A stretch of 64,000 nt of DNA from Cypionkella sp. (lineage in GTDB: Bacteria; Pseudomonadota; Alphaproteobacteria; Rhodobacterales; Rhodobacteraceae). Numbering within the stretch: position 1 is the stretch's first letter; each line of letters starts with the position of its first letter. The stretch spans positions 16,338-80,337 of the forward strand of contig NZ_JAQGKQ010000093.1 in NCBI RefSeq assembly GCF_028290025.1, in the 5' to 3' direction. Positions 1-8,266 of this stretch are shown here, one piece after another. The notes under the pieces are model-generated. The model saw only the letters and a list, made by a program, of their open reading frames with translations, was not told the DNA's origin and did not search any database. The position numbers were made by a program, and so were the translations under genes.

Positions 1-652
1 CATTCGCGAGTGCCAGCGCCTGCTGGACAGATTGTTGTGACAAAAGAATATTTCGAGCGGATGGCGTGTCAGCGATGAAGGGCACGGGCAGAAAAAAGCC
101 CTCGGCCCCTGTTGCTCGGGCGAAGGCATGCACAACTTCGAACGGATTATAGGCAAGGTTGGATTGTAGCGATCCCATCAGGCTAATGAACCGGGCGTGG
201 GGTGCCGCAACCCCTGCCAGTTGCAGCGTCATTTGCTCCAGCGTGCGCCCCCATCCGGTGCCGACCACAGCCAGCGGTGTTTCGGACAAGTGACGGCGCA
301 AATGGGCGGCGGCGGCGGCACCTACGGCACGAAATGCGAAGGGGGCTAGGATGGCATCGCTTTCTGCCGCAGCAATGTCATGGCCGAGCGCCGGAGTGCA
401 TATGCAGAAGTCCAGGCCGTAGCGTTCGCGAATCGCCTCCTCGACCGGAAGCAAACCGACATTGGCCGGGTTGATGGTGATGCTGACCAAACCGGTGTCG
501 CGGGCATCGGACAACAGCTTGTTAACGCGGGCGCGGGTGATTCCCAGACGCTTCGAAGTGGCTTCTTGGTTCAAACCGCCGATGTAGTAAAGCCACGCCG
601 CGCGGGCCATAAGAATCTGATCTTCCTGAGTTTCTCCGGCCAGTGGGCGCAT
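1..652 (-). CDS. SorC-family sugar-responsive transcriptional regulator (3' end outside window)
   Basis: The reading frame starts at an ATG at 652 preceded by GGAAG and an in-frame stop, and stays open for 217 codons to the window edge, so the C-terminus is missing. Residues about 20-50 form a helix-turn-helix (IGGLNQEATSKRLGITRARV). From about residue 60 the protein matches the SorC/DeoR sugar-binding fold, including VVGTGWGRTLEQM. Family members such as LsrR and DeoR bind phosphorylated sugars and usually control the adjacent uptake operon. It is divergent from the ABC importer/dehydrogenase operon, with a long palindrome between them, so it is the likely local regulator. The effector is unknown; the product of the FGGY kinase at 8267 would be the obvious guess. 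Confidence 0.85.
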   Translation of the reverse strand, partial: MRPLAGETQEDQILMARAAWLYYIGGLNQEATSKRLGITRARVNKLLSDARDTGLVSITINPANVGLLPVEEAIRERYGLDFCICTPALGHDIAAAESDAILAPFAFRAVGAAAAAHLRRHLSETPLAVVGTGWGRTLEQMTLQLAGVAAPHARFISLMGSLQSNLAYNPFEVVHAFARATGAEGFFLPVPFIADTPSARNILLSQQSVQQALALAN

Positions 653-681
653 CTGCTGTCTTCCTTGCTTTGTGAATCATA

Positions 682-714
682 ATTACAAATGTCATATTAC
701 TTGACAATTGTAAT
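682..714. promoter_or_regulatory. Operator palindrome between SorC regulator and catabolic operon
   Basis: ATTACAAATGTCA (682-694) and TGACAATTGTAAT (702-714) are inverted copies that match at 12 of 13 positions around a 7-bp spacer. The site lies in the 141-bp gap between the divergent regulator and importer genes and overlaps a TTGACA (701-706) that could be a -35 element for the rightward operon. Size and position fit a SorC-type operator; binding is inferred. Confidence 0.7.
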
Positions 715-793
715 AACTCGCGACATCTTTTGTGTGTCGGGAGAGGCCGACAGGGGGTTTCGCCAGTTAACTGGCTTAGGGAGGAGATAGCAG

Positions 794-1735
794 ATGAAAA
801 ACCGGTTTGCCGGAATTGTTACGGCTTGTTCAATGCTTGCTTTGACGGCAGGGGCTGCGCAGGCGCTTGAACTGGCATGGGTTCATGCGAATGCTGCGGC
901 ACAATCAGAGCAGAGGGTGAAGGCGGGCTTTGACGCCTGGCTTGCAGAAACGGGCAAATCTGATTGGAATGTCAGCCTGCTGGACAGCGGCGGTTCGGGC
1001 GAAGCCACCGCTTCAAATATCCAGGATGCTGCCAGCCGCGGCGTCGATGTAATCGTGATCACCATGGCCGACCTGCGCGCCAGCCGTGCTGCACTTGATG
1101 CGGCTAAAGCCGCCAACATTCCGGTGTTTGCTGTGGACTCGGGCTACACCGAGGGCGTTCTGGTCGATATCACCACCAACAACTGGGCCATGTCTTCGGA
1201 CGTATCGGTCTATTTGCTGGACCAACTGGGCGGCACGGGCAATCTGGTTTTCCTTCGCATGGCCGAGCACCACGGCACCCGCAAACGCGGCGACGTAATG
1301 GAAACCGTGCTGAAAGAATATCCCGACGTGAAAGTATTGGCCGAGCACAACATCGACTATACCGCGTTCTTTGAAGACACCAACAAAACGATGGAAGATT
1401 ACGTGGCCCGCTTTGGCACGGAAATCAACGCTGTCTGGGCACCTTGGGATGAGCCTGCGCAAGCCGTCGTTAACGTTTTGAACGCGAACGGCCTAAAAGA
1501 TGTCAAAGTGATCGGCATCGACGGTCATCCGCAAGCGATTGCCGAGGTGTGCAAGCCCGACAGCCAGATGATCGCCACCGTCAGTCAGCCGTTTGAAAAA
1601 ATGGGTGTGCAGGTGGGCGAGTGGATCCAAGAGATTGTCGTCGACAAGAAGGCAGCCGATGACGTTCTGCCTGCCAAGACCGTCTATATGGATGCGCCCT
1701 TGGTCACCAAGAGAAACTGCAAAGACTTCATGTGA
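794..1735 (+). CDS. Sugar ABC transporter periplasmic substrate-binding protein (ribose type)
   Basis: A 313-residue periplasmic binding protein of the type I (RbsB-like) fold. Residues 1-24 are a signal peptide with an AQA-type cleavage site before LELAWVH. The body has the two-lobe pattern of sugar binders (a first strand ending in HANAAAQSEQRVKAG, later VIGIDGHPQAIAEV). The ATG has a purine-rich site (gggaggag) upstream. It is the first gene of the operon and would deliver its ligand to the permease at 3304. RbsB-type proteins bind pentoses, hexoses, polyols or AI-2; the sequence does not show which. Confidence 0.88.
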   Translation: MKNRFAGIVTACSMLALTAGAAQALELAWVHANAAAQSEQRVKAGFDAWLAETGKSDWNVSLLDSGGSGEATASNIQDAASRGVDVIVITMADLRASRAALDAAKAANIPVFAVDSGYTEGVLVDITTNNWAMSSDVSVYLLDQLGGTGNLVFLRMAEHHGTRKRGDVMETVLKEYPDVKVLAEHNIDYTAFFEDTNKTMEDYVARFGTEINAVWAPWDEPAQAVVNVLNANGLKDVKVIGIDGHPQAIAEVCKPDSQMIATVSQPFEKMGVQVGEWIQEIVVDKKAADDVLPAKTVYMDAPLVTKRNCKDFM

Positions 1736-1801
1736 TCCGATCGTTGGGGCGGGCATCTGTCTGCCCCGACGCAACCTTTTACGGTAGGGGAGGGATGGCG
1801 C

Positions 1802-3307
1802 ATGGAAATCGTGCTTTCCAACATCACAATGCAATTCCCCGGCACCCGTGCGCTGGACGGGGTGAGCGCAAGTTTTCGCACTGATGAGGTGCATGGTCTG
1901 ATTGGCGAGAACGGGGCTGGCAAATCTACTTTGGTCAACGTGCTTGGCGGTAGTTTGTTGCCATCCTCGGGCACGGTGCAAATTGACGGCCAAGCTGTGC
2001 GGCTGTCGTCGCCGCATGACGCGCTGATGCAAGGCATTGCGCATGTCAGTCAAGAGGGCAGTCTGGTACAGGGCCTTACTGGGGCCGAGAATATTTTGCT
2101 CGGAGCCGAGCCGAGCCGGATGAGCGTTGTGATCCGCTCGGCTGCGTTGAACGCACAGGCACAGGCTTTGTTGGCGCGCTGGTTTCCGCAGGTGCAGATT
2201 GATCTGCGCAAGCCGGTAGGCGAATTGCCGATGGCGGATCGCAAAGTGATCGAGATCGTGCGGGCTTTGCGCGGTGCGGCAAGGCTGGTCATTCTGGACG
2301 AGCCGACTGCAACCTTGCCTGCGCGTGAAAAAGAACAGTTGTGGGGCATTATCCGCAGCCTGCCGAAGCAGGGGGTCGGAGTGGTTCTGATCAGCCATTT
2401 CCTTTCGGAAATCAAAGCCTTGTCGGACCGCATTACCGTCCTGCGTGACGGGCGGCATGTTCGTACTGCCGCCGCTGCAGAGTTGTCTGAGCATGATCTT
2501 GTCGATCTGATGCTGCGTCGCACCGGCGGCTCTAATCTGCGCGGGGCGAGTGCAGCGGCGATACATGGAGAGACGGTGCTGGAGCTTGCCAATTGGCAGG
2601 TTGCGGCTGTCGATGTGCCCCAGTTCCGCCTGCACGCCGGAGAGATTGTCGGCTTGATCGGGCTGACCGGGGCAGGCCACACCGGCTTTGCGCGGTCGCT
2701 GCACAACCCGGCAGGCGCGCGTTGTGCGAGCCTTGTTGTTGCTGGCAAGCCGGTGAAGTTGGGGACGGTTTCGCAGATGCAGGCGGCGGGGATCGCTTTG
2801 GTGCCCGATCACCGCATGGAATATGCGCTTGTCGGCGAATGGACGCTGCGCGAGAATTTGGCGATGGTGCATCCGCAGCACGGCGCGATTGGCGCAGGTG
2901 TGCTGTCAATTCGGCGTGAGGAAGCCGAGGCGCGGCGGGTGATGACCCTTCTCAACGTCAAGGCGCATGGCTCGGGCCAGCTTCTGAAAACCCTGTCGGG
3001 CGGTAACAAGCAGAAAATCTCGATTGGCAAATGGCTGTATGGTGCCGAGGGCCGCTACCGCGTGATGATTTTTATCGAGCCAACCGAAGGCGTCGATATT
3101 GGGGCGAAAGCTGAGATTTACGCCGAGATGCGCCGTCTGGCGGCATCGGGTGTCGGGATTATCATCGCCTCATCCGACCTTTTGGAAATCGAATCCGTGG
3201 CGCACCGCGTCATTCCCTTCACCAATCAGCGACCGGGCCCAGAAATTCCGCAAAGCGGGTTTTCGGAAAGCACCTTCATCGCCGCAATTTCAGGAACCGC
3301 AGCATGA
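1802..3307 (+). CDS. Sugar ABC transporter ATP-binding protein (RbsA/MglA type, two ABC domains)
   Basis: A 501-residue protein with two fused nucleotide-binding domains, as in RbsA. Domain 1 has a good Walker A (GENGAGKST, residues 35-43) and Walker B (VILDEPTA) but a weak signature motif. Domain 2 has the degenerate P-loop usual for this family (GLTGAGHTG) and a good signature (LSGGNKQK). Its Walker B reads IFIEPTEGVD, with Ile425 where Asp is expected, while the adjacent Glu426 is kept. The stop overlaps the permease start (ATGA). It energises import together with the genes at 794 and 3304. Confidence 0.9.
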   Translation: MEIVLSNITMQFPGTRALDGVSASFRTDEVHGLIGENGAGKSTLVNVLGGSLLPSSGTVQIDGQAVRLSSPHDALMQGIAHVSQEGSLVQGLTGAENILLGAEPSRMSVVIRSAALNAQAQALLARWFPQVQIDLRKPVGELPMADRKVIEIVRALRGAARLVILDEPTATLPAREKEQLWGIIRSLPKQGVGVVLISHFLSEIKALSDRITVLRDGRHVRTAAAAELSEHDLVDLMLRRTGGSNLRGASAAAIHGETVLELANWQVAAVDVPQFRLHAGEIVGLIGLTGAGHTGFARSLHNPAGARCASLVVAGKPVKLGTVSQMQAAGIALVPDHRMEYALVGEWTLRENLAMVHPQHGAIGAGVLSIRREEAEARRVMTLLNVKAHGSGQLLKTLSGGNKQKISIGKWLYGAEGRYRVMIFIEPTEGVDIGAKAEIYAEMRRLAASGVGIIIASSDLLEIESVAHRVIPFTNQRPGPEIPQSGFSESTFIAAISGTAA

Positions 3308-4299
3308 GCGATCTGACCCATTCCAGCAGCGCAGACCGCCGCGATACGGTCTTGGGGTTTATTCCCAAGGATTATGTGCAGCGCTACAGCACGCTCGTGG
3401 TGCTGGTGTTGATGTTCGTGGTGTTCACGGTGACGGTGGACAAGTTTTTGACGCCGCAGAACCTGTTGAATATCGCGCAGCAGATTTCGATGCTGACGAT
3501 TGTGGGCGCGGGGCTGACGTTTGGCTTTGCGGCGAAAGAGATGGATTTGTCGGTGGGCTTTACCGTCGGTCTGGCGGGCGTGTTGGTGCCGCTGATGCTG
3601 GTGGCGGGATGGTCGCTGCCGATGGCTTTGCTTGCGGGGCTGGCGGCAGGGTTTGCGGTGGGCGTGCTGAATGCAGGCTTGGTAACTCTGGTGGGTATCC
3701 CGTCGCTGATTGCGACGCTGGCAACTGGGTCGATCCTGTTTGGCGTCAACTTCTTGCTGACCGGGGGCCGTGCGATTTACGGCGGCTTGCCTGACAGCTT
3801 TTTGTGGCTGGGGCAGGGGCGCATCTTGGGCATTCCGGTGCTGGCTTACTTTATGATCGGCGCGGTGGCCTTGGCGTGGTTCGTGATGGAGCGGACGATT
3901 TTTGGCCGGTACATGTATGCCGTTGGCGGCAACCAGAAGGCGGCGGAGCTTTCGGGCGTCAAGGTCCGCCGCTACAAGGCCGCTTCGCTGATCGTCTGTG
4001 CGCTGTTTGCGGTGGTGGCGGGCACGCTGCTGTCGGCAAGGCTTGGCTCGGGTCAGCCGAATGCGGGCGAGCGGTATCTGCTCGACGGTCTTGCCACGGT
4101 GTTTATCGGCATGACCATGCTGCGCCCCGGCACGGCGACGGTGTTGGGAACTTTCTTCGGCGCGTTGTTTATCGGGGTCATCAACAACGGCCTGAACCTG
4201 ATGGGCATGGACACCTACATTCAGTCAATCGTGAAGGGTGTGATCATCCTTGTCGCGGTGGCCGTGGTGTCGCGCAGTACAAAACTGAACCTTCTGTAA
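3304..4299 (+). CDS. Sugar ABC transporter permease (RbsC type)
   Basis: A 331-residue inner-membrane protein with about eight to ten hydrophobic helices and the family stretch ELSGVKVRRYKAASLIVCAL, the cytoplasmic loop that contacts the ATPase. It overlaps the ATPase gene by four bases. Only one permease gene is present, so the channel is probably a homodimer, as for RbsC. The next gene (E1 alpha) starts 15 bases downstream, so transport and catabolism are on one transcript. Confidence 0.9.
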   Translation: MSDLTHSSSADRRDTVLGFIPKDYVQRYSTLVVLVLMFVVFTVTVDKFLTPQNLLNIAQQISMLTIVGAGLTFGFAAKEMDLSVGFTVGLAGVLVPLMLVAGWSLPMALLAGLAAGFAVGVLNAGLVTLVGIPSLIATLATGSILFGVNFLLTGGRAIYGGLPDSFLWLGQGRILGIPVLAYFMIGAVALAWFVMERTIFGRYMYAVGGNQKAAELSGVKVRRYKAASLIVCALFAVVAGTLLSARLGSGQPNAGERYLLDGLATVFIGMTMLRPGTATVLGTFFGALFIGVINNGLNLMGMDTYIQSIVKGVIILVAVAVVSRSTKLNLL

Positions 4300-4314
4300 T
4301 GATCGGAGACTGAG

Positions 4315-5364
4315 ATGAATCAGCCACAGGCTGTTCACCGGGCTGACGCAGGCTCTAACTCGGACCTGCCCCAGCTTTACCGCATGATGCGCCGGATTAG
4401 GACATTCGAGGAACGTGTCGGCGAGTTGTTTGTGCGCGGCCAATCGGCGGGGTCGATGTTGCATCTGTCAATCGGCGAGGAAAGTGCGGCGGCAGGCGTC
4501 TGCGCCGCGATGCGCGACGGCGACAGGTTTACCACGCATCACCGCGGCCACGGTATCTTTCTAGCGCGCGGTGCGGACCCCGCCCGGATGATGGCCGAGA
4601 TCGGCGGCAAAGAGGCGGGCTATTGCCACGGCAAGGGCGGCTCGATGCATATCGCCGATATGGGGCTGGGGCATCTGGGGGCGAATGCGATTGTTGGGGG
4701 CGGGATTCCCGCCGTCGTGGGCGCTGGGCTGGCGGCGCGGCATCACAAGACCGGGGCGATCAGTGCCGCGTTTTTCGGCGATGGTGCGACGGGGCAAGGC
4801 ATCTTGTATGAAAGCATGAACATGGCGGCGCTGTGGTCGCTGCCGTGCCTGTTCGTCTGCATTAACAACCAATACGGCATGGGCACACGAATTGATCAGG
4901 CCACCGCTAATCCTCGTCTGCATGAACGCGCGCAAGCCTTTGGTTTGGCCGCTGAAACCGTCGATGGGCTTGATGTCGAGGCTGTCGCTGAAGCTGGCCG
5001 GCGACTGGTTGATGGTGTGCGCGATGGCAAGCCTGCGTTTCTAGTGATTGATTGCTATCGCTTCTATGGCCATGCACGCAAAGACAAATCGCCCTACCGC
5101 GACCCGGGCGAGGAAGAAACCGGCCGCGCCAAGGACCCGGTGGCCTTCGCTCGCGCGGCACTGATTGAGCGCAAAGTGTTGGAGGAAAGCGCCTTGGATA
5201 CGCTGGATGCCGAAGTGGCGGCGGAAATGGACGCTACGATTGATTTCACCGTGGCGCAGCACGAGCCGCCGCTGTCCTCGATGTTCCGCGATGTTTACGC
5301 CCCCGGGGAGCCAGAACCGGAGCCGGTTCGCACTCGGATAGATCGAATTTTGGCGCGCGGTTGA
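4315..5364 (+). CDS. acoA: TPP-dependent dehydrogenase E1 component, alpha subunit (acetoin/pyruvate dehydrogenase type)
   Basis: A 349-residue E1 alpha subunit. The thiamine diphosphate motif is clear: GDG at 155-157 followed by the conserved asparagine region (VCINNQYGMGT). HKGG-type residues (CHGKGGSMHIAD) and YRFYGHARKDKSPYR in the phosphorylation-loop region also fit. With the beta subunit at 5375 it should decarboxylate a 2-oxoacid or cleave an alpha-hydroxyketone and pass the acyl group to lipoyl lysines on E2. Gene order alpha-beta-E2 and the hydrolase-type E2 favour the acetoin-dehydrogenase branch, but substrate specificity cannot be read from sequence, and the sugar genes around it argue for a larger substrate than acetoin. 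Confidence 0.82.
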   Translation: MNQPQAVHRADAGSNSDLPQLYRMMRRIRTFEERVGELFVRGQSAGSMLHLSIGEESAAAGVCAAMRDGDRFTTHHRGHGIFLARGADPARMMAEIGGKEAGYCHGKGGSMHIADMGLGHLGANAIVGGGIPAVVGAGLAARHHKTGAISAAFFGDGATGQGILYESMNMAALWSLPCLFVCINNQYGMGTRIDQATANPRLHERAQAFGLAAETVDGLDVEAVAEAGRRLVDGVRDGKPAFLVIDCYRFYGHARKDKSPYRDPGEEETGRAKDPVAFARAALIERKVLEESALDTLDAEVAAEMDATIDFTVAQHEPPLSSMFRDVYAPGEPEPEPVRTRIDRILARG

Positions 5365-5374
5365 GGGGAATATC

Positions 5375-6370
5375 ATGGCACTTCAAGAAATGACCTACCG
5401 CGATGCTTTGCGTAAAGCGCTGGCGGATTCGATGACGGAAAACCCCGATGTGATTATTCTGGGGGAGGAGGTGGGCCGCTACGGCGGTGCCTATGCCGTG
5501 ACCAAGGATCTGATCAAGGAATTTGGCCCTGAACGGGTGATCGACACGCCGATTTCTGAACCCGCGATTGTGGGTGCTGCGGTTGGGGCTGCAATGGCAG
5601 GTCTGCGGCCGGTGGCGGAGCTAATGTATGTCGATTTCATCGGCATGACGATGGACCAGCTTGCCAACCAAGCCGCCAAAATCCGCTATATGTTTGGCGG
5701 CCAGATCGGCGTGCCGATGGTTTTGCGCACCCAAGGCGGCACGGGCCGTTCCGCAGGCGCGCAGCACAGCCAAAGCCTTGAGGCTTACGTGATGCACACT
5801 CCCGGTCTGCGGCTGGCGATGCCCGCGACGGTGGCCGATGCCTACCATCTGCTGCGCCAAGCACTGACCAAGCCCGACCCGGTGGTGTTCATCGAGCATA
5901 AGGCGCTGTATACTCTGAAGGAAATGGTCGATCTGGACGCGCCCGCCCCAGACTGGGGCAAGGCCGCGATCCGTCGTCAGGGCCGCGATCTGGTGATCGT
6001 CACCTATTCGCGCCAAGTGCATTATGTGATGGAGGCTGCGAAAAAACTCGCCGCCGAAGGCATTGAGGCGACGGTGATTGACCTGCGCACGCTGAGCCCG
6101 CTCGATTTTGACACCATCCGCACCCACGTGGAAAAGACTGGCCGCGCCATGGTGGTCAGCGAAGGTGTGATGACGGCAGGCGTGGCCGCAGAACTTGCTG
6201 CACGGATTTCTGAGGAATGCTTTGATTTTCTCGAAGACCCAGTAATCCGGGTGGCGGGTGAGGATATTCCGATCTCGGTCTCGACCGCGTTGGAAACCGG
6301 ATCGGTTCCCGGCCCGCAACTGATCTTTGAGTCTGCGATGAAACTTCTGTCCTCGCGGGAGGCCGTGTGA
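5375..6370 (+). CDS. acoB: TPP-dependent dehydrogenase E1 component, beta subunit (AcoB-like)
   Basis: A 331-residue E1 beta subunit, close to the usual length. It has the N-terminal pyrimidine-binding domain (EEVGRYGGAYAVTKDL; DTPISEPAIVGAAVGAAMAG) and the C-terminal transketolase domain (VIDLRTLSPLDFDTI; VVSEGVMTAGVAAELA). It starts 10 bases after the alpha subunit and its stop overlaps the E2 start. It forms the alpha2beta2 E1 heterotetramer with the product at 4315, in the cytoplasm. Confidence 0.85.
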   Translation: MALQEMTYRDALRKALADSMTENPDVIILGEEVGRYGGAYAVTKDLIKEFGPERVIDTPISEPAIVGAAVGAAMAGLRPVAELMYVDFIGMTMDQLANQAAKIRYMFGGQIGVPMVLRTQGGTGRSAGAQHSQSLEAYVMHTPGLRLAMPATVADAYHLLRQALTKPDPVVFIEHKALYTLKEMVDLDAPAPDWGKAAIRRQGRDLVIVTYSRQVHYVMEAAKKLAAEGIEATVIDLRTLSPLDFDTIRTHVEKTGRAMVVSEGVMTAGVAAELAARISEECFDFLEDPVIRVAGEDIPISVSTALETGSVPGPQLIFESAMKLLSSREAV

Positions 6371-7911
6371 TGCAGCTTGAGCTGACCATGCCGCGTCTGG
6401 GGGAGACGATGGACGAAGGCACCATTTTGGGCTGGCTGGTGCAGATTGGCACGGCGTTCAAACGCGGCGATGCAATTTTGGAGCTGGAAACCGACAAGAC
6501 CGTGGTGGAATATCCTGCGTTGGGCGATGGTGTACTGAACGAGGTAATGGTTGGCCCGGGCGACCGTGTTGCCGTTGGTGCGCCAATTGCACGGGTGACG
6601 GTTGCCAATGCTGCGGATTGGGCGGATGCGACCGCGCCAGCCGAAGCGAGCGTTGCCACGGCAGCCTTCGCTGTCCTGACGATGCCGCGTCTGGGTGAGA
6701 CGATGGAAGAAGGGGTCATTGGGCAATGGCTGGTGGCCGAGGGCGCCGCCTATGCTCGGGGCGATGCTATTCTTGAGATTGAAACCGACAAGACGGCGGC
6801 CGAGGTGCCGGCGCTGTCGGCGGGCCGTCTGTTGCGAATCCTTGCGCAGCCCGGCGCGCGCATCGCGGTCGGTCAGCCGATCGCAGAGGTGCAAGGTGAG
6901 GTTGAAGCGGTGACGGTTGTTTCGGCGACAGCACCGCAAGTGCCCGAGGCGCAGACCGTTGCCAAGGCCGCGCCTTCGCTGGGCGATGGTCGATTGCGCG
7001 CCACACCCTTGGCTCGCCGTATGGCACGGCAAAAAGGTGTGGCGCTCGGCAGCCTGACAGGCACTGGGCGGCGGGGGCGAATTGAGCGCGCCGATGTGGA
7101 ACGTGCCGATGTAGATCGTGCAGGGCCAGCGGTGGCAGGCTCGGGGTGGCTTGGAACGCCCGTAGGCCGGGTAGCCTATGAGGTCGAAGGCACGGGTGGG
7201 CGCACGCATCTTTTGATCCACGGTTTCGCAGGTGATCGCACGGCGTGGGCGGTTGCGGCTTCGGCATTGCGCCGGGCCGGGCATCGCACAGCGGTGTTTG
7301 ATATGCCGGGGCATGGTGAGACCGAGGCAGAGGCGACGGACCTCGCCAATTTGACTGATGCGGCCGAGGCGCTTGCGGCTATCTTGCCGGGACCGCTGGT
7401 TCTGGTCGGTCATTCGATGGGCGCTGCGGTTGCGGTGGCGCTGGCGTCCCGGCTGAGTGCAAAGGTTGCAGGTCTTGTATTGTTAACGCCTGCGGGCTGC
7501 GGGCCGCTGATGGGCGCCGAGTTTGTGCATGGCATGGCAGATGCCACGACGACGGGTGAAGTCAGCCATCTATTGCGCTTGCTTGGCCCAAAGGGTGGCG
7601 CGCTTTCGGATGCTGTGCTGGCCCAAATGGCTGGGCAGATGGCGCGGGGTCGGCTGAAAGCACTCGCCGCCGCCTTGGCCTCACCGGATGGTCGCCAGAG
7701 GATTGACTTGATCCGAGCGCTGCAGGCACTGCCCGAAGCGCTGCCGATCCGGGCGCTGTTCGGCACTGAAGACCGCATTGTTTCGGCCACGGATGCGCTG
7801 AACGTGCCCGCCCGCGTGGCTGTGCATTTTTTGCCAACGGGACATATGCCGCAATGGGATGCACCGCGCGATGTGGTTGAGTTGATCCTGAAAGGAGCCA
7901 AAGATGAGTGA
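6370..7911 (+). CDS. acoC: Lipoyl E2 subunit fused to an alpha/beta hydrolase (AcoC-like)
   Basis: Start chosen at the ATG overlapping the acoB stop (TGATG); a GTG one codon earlier is possible. The 513 residues hold two lipoyl domains (lipoylated lysines expected at K43 and K141, both ETDKT), an E3-binding domain at about 210-242, then an alpha/beta hydrolase with nucleophile elbow GHSMG (Ser349), a GTEDRI acid region and a C-terminal TGHMPQWDAP histidine. There is no classical 2-oxoacid acyltransferase domain. This architecture is known from acetoin dehydrogenase AcoC proteins. The acyl-lipoyl group would be released to CoA. No E3 gene is in the operon, so a housekeeping dihydrolipoyl dehydrogenase must serve it. 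Confidence 0.85.
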   Translation: MQLELTMPRLGETMDEGTILGWLVQIGTAFKRGDAILELETDKTVVEYPALGDGVLNEVMVGPGDRVAVGAPIARVTVANAADWADATAPAEASVATAAFAVLTMPRLGETMEEGVIGQWLVAEGAAYARGDAILEIETDKTAAEVPALSAGRLLRILAQPGARIAVGQPIAEVQGEVEAVTVVSATAPQVPEAQTVAKAAPSLGDGRLRATPLARRMARQKGVALGSLTGTGRRGRIERADVERADVDRAGPAVAGSGWLGTPVGRVAYEVEGTGGRTHLLIHGFAGDRTAWAVAASALRRAGHRTAVFDMPGHGETEAEATDLANLTDAAEALAAILPGPLVLVGHSMGAAVAVALASRLSAKVAGLVLLTPAGCGPLMGAEFVHGMADATTTGEVSHLLRLLGPKGGALSDAVLAQMAGQMARGRLKALAAALASPDGRQRIDLIRALQALPEALPIRALFGTEDRIVSATDALNVPARVAVHFLPTGHMPQWDAPRDVVELILKGAKDE

Positions 7912-8239
7912 CGCTAAAACAAATCTTGCCGCTGCCAAAACGCGTTTAAGCGGTTTAGCCAAGGCTACGCCTGCGCTGATGCAATCGTTTGCCGGCATCA
8001 GCAAGGCCGCCACTGCGCCGGGGCAATTTTCGGCTGCGCAAAAAGAACTGTTGGCGGTGGCTATATCCGTGGCGAAGGGCTGCGAGGATTGCATTCTCTA
8101 CCACCTCGACGCCGCGCGCAGGCATGGTGCGGATGAGGCGGCACTGGTTGAGGTGCTTGAGGTTGCTGTGGAAATGGGCGGTGGCCCGGCAGTGATGTAT
8201 AGTGCCAAAGCACTTGACGCGTGGCGCAACCTCGTCTGA
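7904..8239 (+). CDS. AhpD-like / carboxymuconolactone decarboxylase family protein
   Basis: A 111-residue helical protein with the AhpD-core motif CEDCILYH (Cys60, Cys63, His67), preceded by the usual LLAVAISVAKG helix. It overlaps the E2 gene by 8 bases, so it is translated with the dehydrogenase complex. AhpD of Mycobacterium couples lipoylated E2 (SucB) and dihydrolipoyl dehydrogenase to peroxide reduction, so a thiol relay acting with the lipoyl domains is a reasonable inference here. A direct catalytic step in the catabolic pathway is the alternative. Family assignment is firm; role is not. Confidence 0.8.
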   Translation: MSDAKTNLAAAKTRLSGLAKATPALMQSFAGISKAATAPGQFSAAQKELLAVAISVAKGCEDCILYHLDAARRHGADEAALVEVLEVAVEMGGGPAVMYSAKALDAWRNLV

Positions 8240-8266
8240 CTTTGGCGTCGTATCGGGGAGGATACT

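Noticed and set aside
1493..2881. Long leftward open frame opposite the ABC ATPase gene
   Set aside because: Shadow of a high-GC gene: the sense frame has clear Walker motifs, and the antisense product has no recognisable domain.
6022..7413. 463-codon leftward frame opposite acoB/acoC
   Set aside because: Antisense of well-conserved E1/E2 genes; composition and lack of motifs mark it as an artefact.
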